Positions 43,830 through 54,100 of a stretch of DNA of 64,000 nt are shown in pieces; position 1 is the first letter of the stretch; every line of letters starts with the position of its first letter. The notes under the pieces were generated by a model. It did not search any database, was not told where the DNA came from, and saw only the letters and a list, made by a program, of their open reading frames with translations. Source of the stretch: Gracilariopsis chorda (Eukaryota > Rhodophyta > Florideophyceae > Gracilariales > Gracilariaceae); contig NBIV01000004.1 in NCBI GenBank assembly GCA_003194525.1, forward strand, positions 1 through 64,000, read 5' to 3'. Made by a program: the position numbers and the translations under genes.

Positions 43830-43872
43830 TGGGATGCGGATGGGATGCGGATGGGATGCGGATGGGATACGA
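43830..43872. repeat. Tandem GATGGGATGCG repeats upstream of the PRONE gene
   Basis: About four copies of an 11-bp unit around GGATGGGATGC, 105-150 bp before the chosen start codon. If translation began at the upstream Met they would encode a PSASHPHPIRI-like run. Confidence 0.6.
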
Positions 43873-43998
43873 GCAGCGGAGGCGGGAAGGCAGCGACATT
43901 TGAAATGTGGCGGCACAGTTTGAAAAAAAGAGCGATCCAAGCGACCGTTTCGGATAACAACGAGCGCGGCCACGCATGCCAGCTACCAAACGTGTCGT

Positions 43999-45464
43999 TC
44001 AAGCACGTCGCATGATGCGTCGCAGCGCCCAGCGCGCGTGCCGGCGCACCAGCGCGCTGCGGTGTCGAGTGGCCGCGATGCGCAACGCGCGCAAATCGGC
44101 AGCGCCAGCGCCGCCGTTGCCAAGCGCCACCGCAGCGTTTCTGGCCATGCGCTCCGCGCCGATACGGCGCACAGCCGACTTTTCGAATCGCTTCGCAAAC
44201 TCGCTTTCGTCCATGAGCACGAGTTCCGTCAGTTTTGGCGTCGATACTTCCTTCTCAATCGCGCCGAACAGCGGGCTCCAAGCCGCGTTCCCGTCGTCTT
44301 CACGCCACTTGATGCGGTTCCACGGACACACCTGTTGACAGATATCGCAGCCGTACACCCGGTTTCCCATAAGCGGTCGCAGTTCCTCCGCGATGTCGCC
44401 CTTGAGTTCGATCGTCAGGTAGCTGATGCACTTTCGCGCATCCACAACGCGTTCTTCCACGATTGCCCCCGTAGGGCACGCCACCATGCACTTTGTACAC
44501 TTGCCGCATCCCGCCCGTCCGCGCCCCGGTTTCATCTCTTCGTCCCCATCCACCGGCAGCGCAACCGTGGAGAACAACTCCCCAATGAAGAATCCACTCC
44601 CACCTCGCGGGTGGATCAACAACGAGTTCTTCCCAATGAACCCCAATCCAGCCCGTTCGGCAAAGTCACGTTCCAACACTGCGCCAGTATCCACGTAGAA
44701 CCGACCCACCCCGCCAGCCACTTTGTTGAGCTGTTTTCCCAATGTCTTCAACTTGCGCTCGAGAATGCGGTGATAATCCTCGCCCCACGCGTAGCTCGAC
44801 ACTACGCCACGAGTCTCATCCCCGTTGCTGCTGTTGCGGGCATGAGTTATACTAACCTCATGCTCTTTTGGAAACCCATTTTGTCCGGGCCAGTAGAACA
44901 TGCCTACCATGATAACTGACTGTGCGCCTGGAAGAATTAACCCAGGGTTTCGTCGACGTGCTACTCGATCTTCACGTTCCATGTAGTCCAACTCGCCGTG
45001 ATAACTGGTGTCCCACTTGTTAGTGTTCACAGCTACCAACTTGGTATACGCCTGGCTGTATGCTGCACGTACCTGTTTTGCAACCATTGTTTGTACTTTT
45101 CAAAACGAGCAGATGGTTTGGGAGACGTCACACCTATCAAACTCAGTCCCAATCGCCTAGCTTTTGACTTGAGTTCATTCTTGATTTCCAGCAACTTCTC
45201 TCTGTCGCTGTGCACCCACAGCAGAGTCGTATCAATCACTCGTTGGTTGGCTTGTTTGTAATTGTGCTTGCAAGCGATCAAGCTTGCAGTTGTGTAGCTG
45301 GGTGGTACTTACCATTCCACTATATCACTCTTTTTACCGATCCAGTTGTTTCTTGCCATCTCCCTCTTCCACACATGCACGACGTCAGCTGGCGCTGAAC
45401 GCCGTCCCATCTTCACTATTACACCTGAACATAACCAACCTCTATTCGCAAACCACATTACCAT
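43999..45464 (-). CDS. queG: Epoxyqueuosine reductase QueG-like protein (three exons)
   Basis: Join of 45313-45464, 45073-45207 and 43999-45004. The introns are 45208-45312 (GTAAGT...CACAG) and 45005-45072 (GTACGT...CCAG). It gives about 430 residues; exon 1 and its ATG are the least certain part. The core has the QueG N-terminal domain (SYHGELDYMERE, PGAQSVIMVG) and two 4Fe-4S clusters (CGKCTKCMVACPTGAI and CDICQQVCPWN). Short HEAT-like helices close the C-terminus (ARNAAVALGNGG). QueG reduces epoxyqueuosine in tRNA wobble position 34 using cobalamin, the last step of queuosine synthesis. That step is classically bacterial. Introns show this is a nuclear gene, not contamination. An organellar role is possible but unproven. 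Confidence 0.87.
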
Positions 45465-46384
45465 GTTGCGATTCTCTGAACGATGAGTGTGGATCGAATG
45501 ATTGATTAACTGACTGGCTGGATGACTGAATGGCTGAATAACTGATTGATGACCTGCCAAAGGAACAGTACTGCACACCGAAGCTCGGTGTGCACGACTG
45601 CCAACCCGTGTGCAGTCAGATGTCGATCCAAACGATCGAGTACCAATAAAGTCAGGTAATCGCTAAGCTTATCGCTGGCACTGTCGCACACTCACTCCAC
45701 AAATGTTGCCGTCAGCCACGACGGTTGGAGAATCAGCGTGTTACAGGGGCTACAGCAGCCAGTTAGAAGAGTTGAGGTTTACCGTTGGTACAGCCGTACA
45801 AGTAGCCGTGCGTTCGTCTCTGGGTCCCAGTCTGGGACCCAACAGCGTTTAATAAGCGCCGATAGTGTTAGTACCCAAGGTTATCAACGACAGCGTTCAT
45901 GAACAATCAATCCAACAAAAATGTTGCAGACTCCCGCTCAGCAGGTGCCGCTCACACGCACCGTCACCGCCGTCGTAGACAGCTTGCGTGCGCGCTCACC
46001 TTCGTAACTGTTCACAGTTGCCGCAGTTCCCGCGCAGTTGCCGCAGTTCCCGCGCAGTTCCCGCGCAGTTCCCGCGCAGTTCCCGCGCAGTTCCCGCCCT
46101 TACAGTGAGGAGTTCAAAAACTTAAACTGAAATCCTTTTACAAAACTTTTCAACAAAAGTAGAAAAGAAGGGATCAACGACACTGTGGTGGACCGCTGCT
46201 CTGCGGGTGCAGCTTGAACGCCCCCCCCAACAAACCTTCCGTTGGTACCAAAGCTAAGCTAACCTCCCAAGCAACAGCTGCCGTTTACTCACATAGCTAT
46301 CGTCTTTCCGAGCGCTCGATTTCCACCGTCTCCGCGGCTCTCGTCACCAGTATCATCCCGAACACGGAAAAGGAAAGAATAAAG
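45465..46384. other. Shared upstream region of QueG and SmB
   Basis: About 900 bp between divergently transcribed genes. It contains inverted CACACCGAAGCTCGGTGTGC at 45573-45592 and an array of GTTCCCGC repeats at 46018-46097. Confidence 0.5.
46018..46097. promoter_or_regulatory. Array of E2F-like GTTCCCGC repeats upstream of SmB
   Basis: An 11-bp unit GCAGTTCCCGC is repeated head-to-tail. Six units contain GTTCCCGC and two variants contain GTTGCCGC. E2F/DP factors bind TTTSSCGC-like sites, so a cell-cycle element for SmB is a plausible but untested reading. The array ends about 290 bp before the SmB ATG. Confidence 0.5.
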
Positions 46385-47148
46385 ATGTCCCTCTCAAAGA
46401 ACAGCAGAATGCTCCAATTCATCAACTACCGCGTGCGCGTAACACTGGACGATCGCCGCACTCTAGTCGGTCGATTTCTCGCCTTTGACAAGCACATGAA
46501 CATTGTTCTTTCCGACTGCGAAGAATTTCGCAAAGCCAAGAAAACAGTACGTGCATCACACCACTATATCAAAAAAGCGCTACAAAGAAAGCAATGAAAC
46601 AAACTATTCTAACCATTCGTTTAGCAAAAAGATGAACGTCGAGCTTTAGGATTACTTCTTTTACGAGGAGAATGTGTGGTGTCCATGGCAGTGGAAAATG
46701 CGCCGGCCCCGAAAAAGGGTAAGAGAACAGCCACAGCTGCTGGGCTGCCTGTTGCAGATCGCGCTGCACCGGGTCGGGGAGAAGTCATGGCCGCGTTGAA
46801 TGCGCCTGCACAGGGACTTGGCGGCCCGGCCCAGCCTCAGCTCTCGGCGCAACCGAGGATGTATGCACCGCTACCGGGTGCTTATCCTGGCAGTGGTGTA
46901 GCGCCACCGCCGTACGGACGGGGTGTCCTTCCCGCAGCATACGGCACTGCGGCCGCACCTCCTCCGCGCGGAATGGTAGGTTGTTTCTTTTCTGCTTCTG
47001 TTGTTTGTGCGATGCTTCGTATGTAACGTGATGCTGACTTTTTGATGTTTGTGGTTTTGTTTTGCGTTTTGAATGGTAGACGGATGTTGCAATGTCGGGT
47101 GGCAGGGGTATGCCGTTTGGAAGAGGAGTTCCTCCACCCAATGGATGA
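46385..47148 (+). CDS. SNRPB: Small nuclear ribonucleoprotein SmB (three exons)
   Basis: Join of 46385-46546, 46625-46975 and 47080-47148; introns of 78 and 104 nt (GTACGT...TTTAG and GTAGGT...GGTAG). It gives 193 residues. The Sm fold comes first: Sm1 (MLQFINYRVRVTLDDRRTLVGRFLAFDKH with NIVLSDCEEF) and Sm2 (RRALGLLLLRGECVVSM) joined across intron 1. A Gly/Pro/Ala-rich tail ends RGMPFGRGVPPPNG, like the SmB/B' tail. It is part of the heptameric ring on U1, U2, U4 and U5 snRNAs. An upstream in-frame Met at 46214 is rejected because SmB begins right at MSLSKNSRML. Confidence 0.92.
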
Positions 47149-47183
47149 TATTCTTTCTTCTTTTCTTGTAAATATGGACTTTT

Positions 47184-47858
47184 TCAGACGGAATCTTTGC
47201 CATCTGGTTGAAGCGGTTGTTGAAGTTTGCGTAACTCCTCACTTGGAACAACGATCCTCCTTTTCTTTGGGCGACGTCGAAAGATGGGCGGTGTTGTAAG
47301 TCGTTGAAAAGTGCTAGAATCAACGTACAAAACATCCTCCCTCGCGAAACGCGGACGAATGTGAGACGGTGGTGAGAGGTATGACGGTGCCGAAGCCGGC
47401 GATGCAAGCGCTTGTTTTCGGAATCGTACGTTGAGTGGGGTGCGTGTTGGGGTTGTTGCGGACGGTGGAGGGGGTGTTTGGTGCGAATTGAGCGGTTTTG
47501 ACGGCGCTGTTATTGCTGCGAGCTGCTCTTTGTACTTTTCTAACTCGTGCGCCTTGAGATCTTTGAACTCGTTCTCATCGAGCAGTCCGTCGTCGTACAG
47601 TTTTCGCGCATCTTGAAGCGCCACTTTGAGCTTTTCTCGCAGCTGTTGTTGCGCATCTGCAGTGGACATATCGGCGGTTGTGTGCGAGGATTCAGGCGTG
47701 CGACGGGTTGTGTCGATGAAATGGTGTTTCGGCGTTCGCGACTGGCGAATTGCGGTTTTGCTATAACGCGGTCGCGCACGTCGTGCCCCGCGTGCTTTTA
47801 GAGCGTGTGGCGTTGACGTTTGAGACCATTCCGTTGAAGTGCGCGCGCTTTCCTCCAA
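47184..47858 (-). CDS. Hypothetical protein with short charged helical segment
   Basis: 224 residues, no family recognised. A basic N-terminus (about 1-60) is followed by a charged helix (QLREKLKVALQDARKLYDDG, then LLDENEFKDLKAHELEKYKE). The Y-D-x-GLL-E-EF pattern resembles the SHOCT motif. The rest is Pro/Ser/Arg-rich with a basic RRRPKKRR patch that could be a nuclear signal. It may instead begin at the internal MSTADAQ. It is convergent with SmB, with only 35 bp between the stop codons. Confidence 0.6.
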   Translation of the reverse strand: MEESARTSTEWSQTSTPHALKARGARRARPRYSKTAIRQSRTPKHHFIDTTRRTPESSHTTADMSTADAQQQLREKLKVALQDARKLYDDGLLDENEFKDLKAHELEKYKEQLAAITAPSKPLNSHQTPPPPSATTPTRTPLNVRFRKQALASPASAPSYLSPPSHIRPRFAREDVLYVDSSTFQRLTTPPIFRRRPKKRRIVVPSEELRKLQQPLQPDGKDSV

Positions 47859-48803
47859 TATTGTCAGTACACGTGGATTCCACTAATGGTGTATGCGGTT
47901 GCAGAGGCGGTATGACCACTCATTTGAAATTCAAATGGAGGCTGCATGGGTCATCATCCATCTGTAACTTATACTACTGAGCGTTGTTACGCACAGCTCG
48001 TAGAGCTATGCAACCCTTCAGTACATCATAGTGATGCTGCCCCCTACAAAGGAGCTGTATTGAATGGATTGTGCTCCACAGCTAGCGACTTTCCTGTCAA
48101 GGTTGACTTAACCGTCATAGCCTTCTTTCAACTATGGATGCAAGGGGAAAAGGTTTCACCGCCATCGCTCCCATCACGTCTGCACGACCATTTCTCCGTG
48201 CGCAGAGTATGAACGATTTTTAGCTTTTCTTTCTTTCAAGCGTACACTCTGGCTTCATGTAATATCTTAAATGTCCTGCTATTCCCCCACGCGTGGTGTT
48301 GTTGTTACTCCTGTATCTGATGTCGTGTGAGCGTGGATGAAACTCTATGAGTTTCAAACTCAGAAATGTTGCTAGATACCTGTACTTGTACCTTTGGTAC
48401 CTTCGGTACCGTTAGTATGAGATAGAGAGAGTGAGTGACCTGTTGCCGATATCAACATGCCGATTTCCATGCGAGTGCGTCAGTGGTAATTATTCTACCC
48501 TTGAATATTGCGATGCCTTACTATTCAAAAAACGCACACAAATCACCCATTTTCAATGATATCCGACGGCGAATCATCACTTTACCGTTTAATAGTGTGT
48601 ACTGTAAGAGATCTTGCTCCGAATAATTGCGCCTTGGTCGCAACGAAAGGGCTACCACGCCTAGCACAAGGCACGCATCTTATCCCTCTCTCACCGGGCG
48701 GAAAAGATAGCTTGCGATAATCTTCAACCCACAAACGGTAACACAACCGCATGCAACAAGTGCAATATATTTTATACCCCCCATCACCACCGCCTTCATC
48801 ACC
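47859..48803. other. Divergent spacer before GRC3
   Basis: No gene seen. It contains three close GGTACC palindromes around 48393-48412 and should hold the promoters of the hypothetical gene and of GRC3. Confidence 0.4.
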
Positions 48804-50888
48804 ATGGACAAGACACGCTTAAATCGCTCAAGACGCAACATATCCAAACCACGAAAGAGAAAACGACCCCTGTTCGAAACCACTCCTGTCAAACCACTTC
48901 AGCCGGAACACCAACAGCCCAAAATCACCAACACGCCCTTGTTACAGTTTCGACATCACTCCATACTACGGGTGCGACAATCGCCCTACGATTCGGAAAG
49001 CACTGAAAAAGAACGTCGTTCTCATGCTTCGGATTCGCCTCCCCCGTTTCCTACTGAATCACTTTCAAATCATCTTTCTTCCGCTGAAGATGATATCGAA
49101 GCAACTAACTTACCAAATCAACTGTCGGATAACAGCCAGCGTCAGAATGCTACCATTGAGCCAAACGGTGAGGAGAAAAGCACTCTTAAAAGTCAAAGTA
49201 CTCGTCAATCATCTGAAAAACAAAAGCATAATCTCAACGGTCCAAGCGATGCGCCTGGAAGAGCAAAGCCACCAAATGCATTTAAAATGAAATCAGGTAT
49301 CATGAATGGAACACAATACGCTGTCGTTCGGCTTGCCATGCCTGGTATGCCCGTGTCAGGTGCAATGTGGCTTTCGGTAGCAATGGGCAATGCAAAAGTA
49401 TTCGGTCAAATCCTTTCAAGTCAGTCGGATCCAGTTCTCATCGTATCAGCCCCATTATCACCTTTCCTAGTCACTATTGTTCCTTCGCGATCGAAACCGT
49501 CCGACAAACACTATGTTGCTGCATTAACTGGCAGGACTCTACATCACGATGCCCTTGCGAATGATCGTATTCGAAAATCTTTGAAGCTTTCAAAACATGA
49601 CGCTTACAACAACAGATGTGTTCTCGTCTTTACTCCTACTTCATCGGACCCACATGTGTGGGAGCACTCAGATGGTTTTCAATTTTCTGTTGATCTTCGG
49701 CACACTTTACGGTCATTTTGTGAACGTTCAGGACACCCTTCACTCTCTACAGGGGAACAACTTGTAGAAGGTATGTCAATATTTCCAAATGCAGACAAGT
49801 TCGGACAATTTGAAGAATGGGCTGAATGGAATACTGTATGTAAGCGTTTGAATGACTTTCTGGATCACGCCTCCAATCCGTCTGATATGAGATTAGTCGT
49901 GTGTGGAGGGAGCGGGTCTGGAAAGTCAACATTCACTAGATGTATTACGAATCACTTGCTTATGAGGTTCCCACAAGTAGTTCTCATAGATTCCGATGTT
50001 GGGCAATCCGAAATGAGCCCACCAGGCCTCGTTGCAGCGTACTGTCTCAACGAAGTGAGAGTCGGGGCATCAGCAGCTTCCAACAGGACCGTTCCCCTTT
50101 CAGCCCGTTTTTTTGGCGACACGACACCACGAGAAGAGCCGGATCAGTATGCCGCTTTTGTTGAAACCGTCTGTGAAGAAGCTCTTTCTTTTGCGCTGCA
50201 GCATGGCTGCCCAGTCGTCGTTAACTCAGATGGCTGGACGAACGGAATTGGCGCGGATTTGCTACGGCATCTAGTAGCTCAAGTTGGTTCCAGCCATATT
50301 GCTCATTTACGTCTAACGGGTCATGAACTACGACCGGCTATTGCGCAACTTGTCTCCAATCTACCGAGAGAACGAAACCTTGCACTTACTTCTCCTCGAA
50401 GTGATCGGGACCTAAACTTTCACCCAATGCTGTTGAGGGAACTCCATATTGCGGCTTACTTCTCAAAGGAACTGGCTTTGGGTAGAGTGTATAACGTCAG
50501 TTTGAGCGATGTAGAATTGATCTGCGCAAACCAGAACTATCCAAGTGTTATACCAGCGGAAGCACTCAATGCATCCCTCGTTGCGATTGGCAGAAGAGTT
50601 GATTCAAGAGAAAGTGAACGACTGGATTGGGCTATTCAAGGGTTTGGCATCATTCGCGGTCTTGACCCAGAAAAAGGTATCCTGTATGTATGCAGTCCTC
50701 TGAACGAAGACGTTTTAGAGCAGTGTGAAGGTTTGTTTTGTAGCGGAGGCATTCAAGTTCCTCAGGCCCTGTTCTTTGCAACAGCAGGTCAGACATTTTT
50801 GAAGTCGGGAAAGGCGCCTTATGTTTTGGCAGGTTCCGTGCAAACTGCTGAAGCCATGCGAAGCAGAGGAACTCTGGCTCGAAAATGA
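48804..50888 (+). CDS. GRC3: GRC3/NOL9-type polynucleotide 5'-hydroxyl kinase
   Basis: 694 residues. The basic, disordered first 160 residues could hold nucleolar targeting signals. A domain before the kinase (about 165-340) precedes the P-loop GGSGSGKSTF at about 371-380. The Walker B/lid text follows (VLIDSDVGQSEMSPPGL) and then FFGDTTPREEPDQY. That last block and DVGQ-E--PPGL fit Grc3/NOL9 better than the shorter Clp1. The family phosphorylates 5'-OH ends of RNA; Grc3 works with Las1 in ITS2 removal from pre-rRNA. The start is the first ATG (MDKTRLNRSR). Intronless. Confidence 0.87.
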   Translation: MDKTRLNRSRRNISKPRKRKRPLFETTPVKPLQPEHQQPKITNTPLLQFRHHSILRVRQSPYDSESTEKERRSHASDSPPPFPTESLSNHLSSAEDDIEATNLPNQLSDNSQRQNATIEPNGEEKSTLKSQSTRQSSEKQKHNLNGPSDAPGRAKPPNAFKMKSGIMNGTQYAVVRLAMPGMPVSGAMWLSVAMGNAKVFGQILSSQSDPVLIVSAPLSPFLVTIVPSRSKPSDKHYVAALTGRTLHHDALANDRIRKSLKLSKHDAYNNRCVLVFTPTSSDPHVWEHSDGFQFSVDLRHTLRSFCERSGHPSLSTGEQLVEGMSIFPNADKFGQFEEWAEWNTVCKRLNDFLDHASNPSDMRLVVCGGSGSGKSTFTRCITNHLLMRFPQVVLIDSDVGQSEMSPPGLVAAYCLNEVRVGASAASNRTVPLSARFFGDTTPREEPDQYAAFVETVCEEALSFALQHGCPVVVNSDGWTNGIGADLLRHLVAQVGSSHIAHLRLTGHELRPAIAQLVSNLPRERNLALTSPRSDRDLNFHPMLLRELHIAAYFSKELALGRVYNVSLSDVELICANQNYPSVIPAEALNASLVAIGRRVDSRESERLDWAIQGFGIIRGLDPEKGILYVCSPLNEDVLEQCEGLFCSGGIQVPQALFFATAGQTFLKSGKAPYVLAGSVQTAEAMRSRGTLARK

Positions 50889-51185
50889 AAGAGTAGAACC
50901 TTGACGAAGCTCTAAGTGGTTCAGATTCGCTGCGGCAAACTTCACCTACAACTCACCAGCTTACGCGCCTGCGCCCAAACTCAAGATTAGCGAAGACGGT
51001 TCAGCCTTAGCAGTCAGCTGAGCAAAGTCTTCAATCATACAGCAAACGAATACACTACTGAAGGTCCAATAATTCAGTTAACTCTTTACACTCAATTATT
51101 AATCTCAAAACCACTTTCACTACGATGTATTAACTGCAGAAAAACCCCATACCTTAAGTTTCTCCAGTCTTTACCCTTGTTCGTG

Positions 51186-54100
51186 CTACCGAAGCCCGAC
51201 GGCCGGAAAGCCAGAACCATTTGAATGGATCAGTCTTAGATATGACTGATAACCACGAACGGCATCAATGTGGACTGGGTACATGCTTAGCCATCTTTGC
51301 GCAGGCCAACTTGGGGATGACCCCGTGTATCGCAAATCGTGGAAATTTGAGATGATCTTGTTGGCGATACTCTGTACGTCAAGCGAATCCCAGGGTGATC
51401 GTACATCGGACATCTCTTCACTGTGACCCGCGCTTCCGTAATGACGTAGAATATTAACTTCCAATGCCTTTATGCCATCCTCTTCGTACCGCGCAAGAAC
51501 GGCGCTTGCCTGTACATTCTTCCCGCGTGACAGGCGCTCTCTTCCGACGATCGCAAAATCTCGCCGGTCTGCGTTAGGATCCCACGACTCTTCTAGGAAC
51601 AAGTGGGTTTCCAGATTGCAGATGCTCAGTATGGAAACTGAACAAACAGGTGGCATTTTGACATCCATAGACGGGGCGGATTTCGAGCCTGGGGCAGAGG
51701 ATGTCGTCTGCGCTACGCCTGGTGTTGCGGGTGTGGAAATTTCGGTATAAACGTCGTTGACTTCCTCTGGTTTCGCTTGCTGTGGAGGAGGGAATCTACG
51801 CACGACAGGCACACTGATATCTTCATCGGCGATCTTTTCCGACAAGCTCGACTTTGAAGACATCACTTTGCTCATTACCCATTCCCAATCAGACAGTTCA
51901 CCTGAGGCCAAGGGTCCAAGGCGGGACACCGTTGCATGCACCTCATCCACGTAAGGTATCCGCCACCGCTGCCCCCTCGCCCACATCCCCCAGAATGCTT
52001 TTCGCCTCGATGAAGTCATAGCAGTTCTGATTATTGGAACTGTTGCGACATCCAGGAGCTCACCCCTCTGGTCGGTCCAGGCAAATACAAACCTTGAGGA
52101 TGCTTCGCAAAATGTGTATGCCAAGTGCAACACTATATCCGCACGTGAATCTGTTTGACCCATGTGTTTCCCAACGCCAGCTAGTACAACCGCCGGTTCG
52201 TGAAGAAATGAAGGCGAAAGCGCACAGCTTTGGTCAACATGACCAACATGCAAGCTAGAAGGTACAATGTGACCGCTGTGTGCCCCTCCCTCTTCCGTCA
52301 TGTTACCAAGAGGTGAGACGGGAGTGATCGATGCTCCACCGGGGGACTCAGTCACCATATCCGGTGTCATGGGGGACATAAGGTCGTCCGGCATAAGAGA
52401 CGCACGAGAGAGAACATTTGCTACTTCGCCATCCGTGCTCGGTATTCTGACCCTCTTGGTCCGAATGGAGTTGAACACGGCAAAAGATATGGCCTTCAGT
52501 AGCTGCGGACGTAGCGATCGATTGTTAACGCGTTCCATATCTACAACTCCCGCAAGATTTCGGTCCACAACTTCACGAGGTAGAACGCGTACGGTTAAGG
52601 AGACAATTCCCTTCGATGGGGACGCTCTCCATGGAGCAGCCGGTAAGTTTGGAATTGGAGGAGTAGAACCGATGCCCGAAGGTACAGCTCCAGGAACTGC
52701 ATTAACAAGTGGCGAAATGGCTCTTAGCAATGCAACATTTGCCGCTTTCTGCTTCTTCTTGAAAGGAGAGATGACGTACGCTACAATATTTGTAGGTGAC
52801 GCTATGGGATTCTTGCGGTTCTCTCGAGTTAATGACGCCAGCTTCGTGCAAAGTGCCTTGACATGTAGCTGGTATTGCTCGGTCATCGCCTTCTCGGGTT
52901 CTGTTAAAACTCCTGCACTCTTTCTGACATCCGTACTTGGAGACTCAACCATGGAGTTGGCGATGAATGCCACGGGTTCAAAGGGAAAGATAACGTGCTT
53001 TCCGAATGAACATTCTTCATAAACAGATGAAACGTCCCCAAGGAAAACCTTCACATCTTGTTCGATATCCTTCGGCGCCATTGCAACGTACTCCACGTTC
53101 TTCCTTTCGCTATACGGTTCAAGACCTGCCTTCTCCCACAATGGCAGTGCTCCTCCGAAAGTCTCCATCCATTCCTTGTTGTAGCCAATACAAACCTTGG
53201 GAGGATTTAGCGGAAAAACTCCTGCAGATTTGCCCATATACTCAGTGATGGACAAGGGACCAAGAACACTTGGTACCTCCACTCCAAGTTCTTCGCTGTC
53301 GCTGTCGGTTGGCGGCATGTCATCCCTAAGACCATCGTTGTCTGCTGGGGTCTTCGTACATCTCAAAGACTCAAGATACGGTCGGAACACTTGACTTGTC
53401 TCCAGAGCTCGAGGCAACCCCAGCAGCACCCGACGCATTGTAGCTGAAGAAACCATGTCTGTCCCCAATTCTGGCGGTGCCTTATCCATCTGCAAGCAAT
53501 CCGTAGCGTCAATTAAGTCATTCCGAAATAAGCAGAGCTCATTCATTGAGAACAACTGCATTTCTATCAGTGACAAGATGTTAAACAATTCGCCTTCCCT
53601 CTTCAAGGTAGATCTTCCACCAGGAGAACTCGAAACCGCAGGAAGCTGAGTCTTGAGTGCTGGATGGGGAGGTAGTCCCTTCGCTGCGTTTTGGCCCAAG
53701 TGAATTGAGGACGTATACTTTGGGTCGTCTTCCCTGATACCAGTGGGAGAGCTGTGAGTGTAAGAATATTCGTTGTGTGCCGGAGAACCGCTTGTGTGCG
53801 AACTCCGGTCCGACGATAACACGAAGCAGACGCTAGCGCAATCGATGGCAACCGAATTCGCGATCTTGAATGCCTCTGAATCAAGTTGACGGTCGGATGT
53901 TATATGGCTAAACAATGGCTTCTCGTTCCCAGAGTCCGAGGTTAGCTCTTCCAATGAAAGAATGTCAGCAGACTTGTACGACTTCTTCGCATGCTCTTGA
54001 ATCGCAGAATCGCCCTCCTCGTCAGAATCTGCAATTTCCGACAATGACGCTTGTTTAAGTATTACCGGGTCGGTAACACTCTCTCCTTTTCGAAGAAGGT

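Noticed and set aside
46214..46384. 57-residue N-terminal extension of SmB
   Set aside because: SmB proteins begin at the MSLSKNSRML position; the extension has no similarity to the family.
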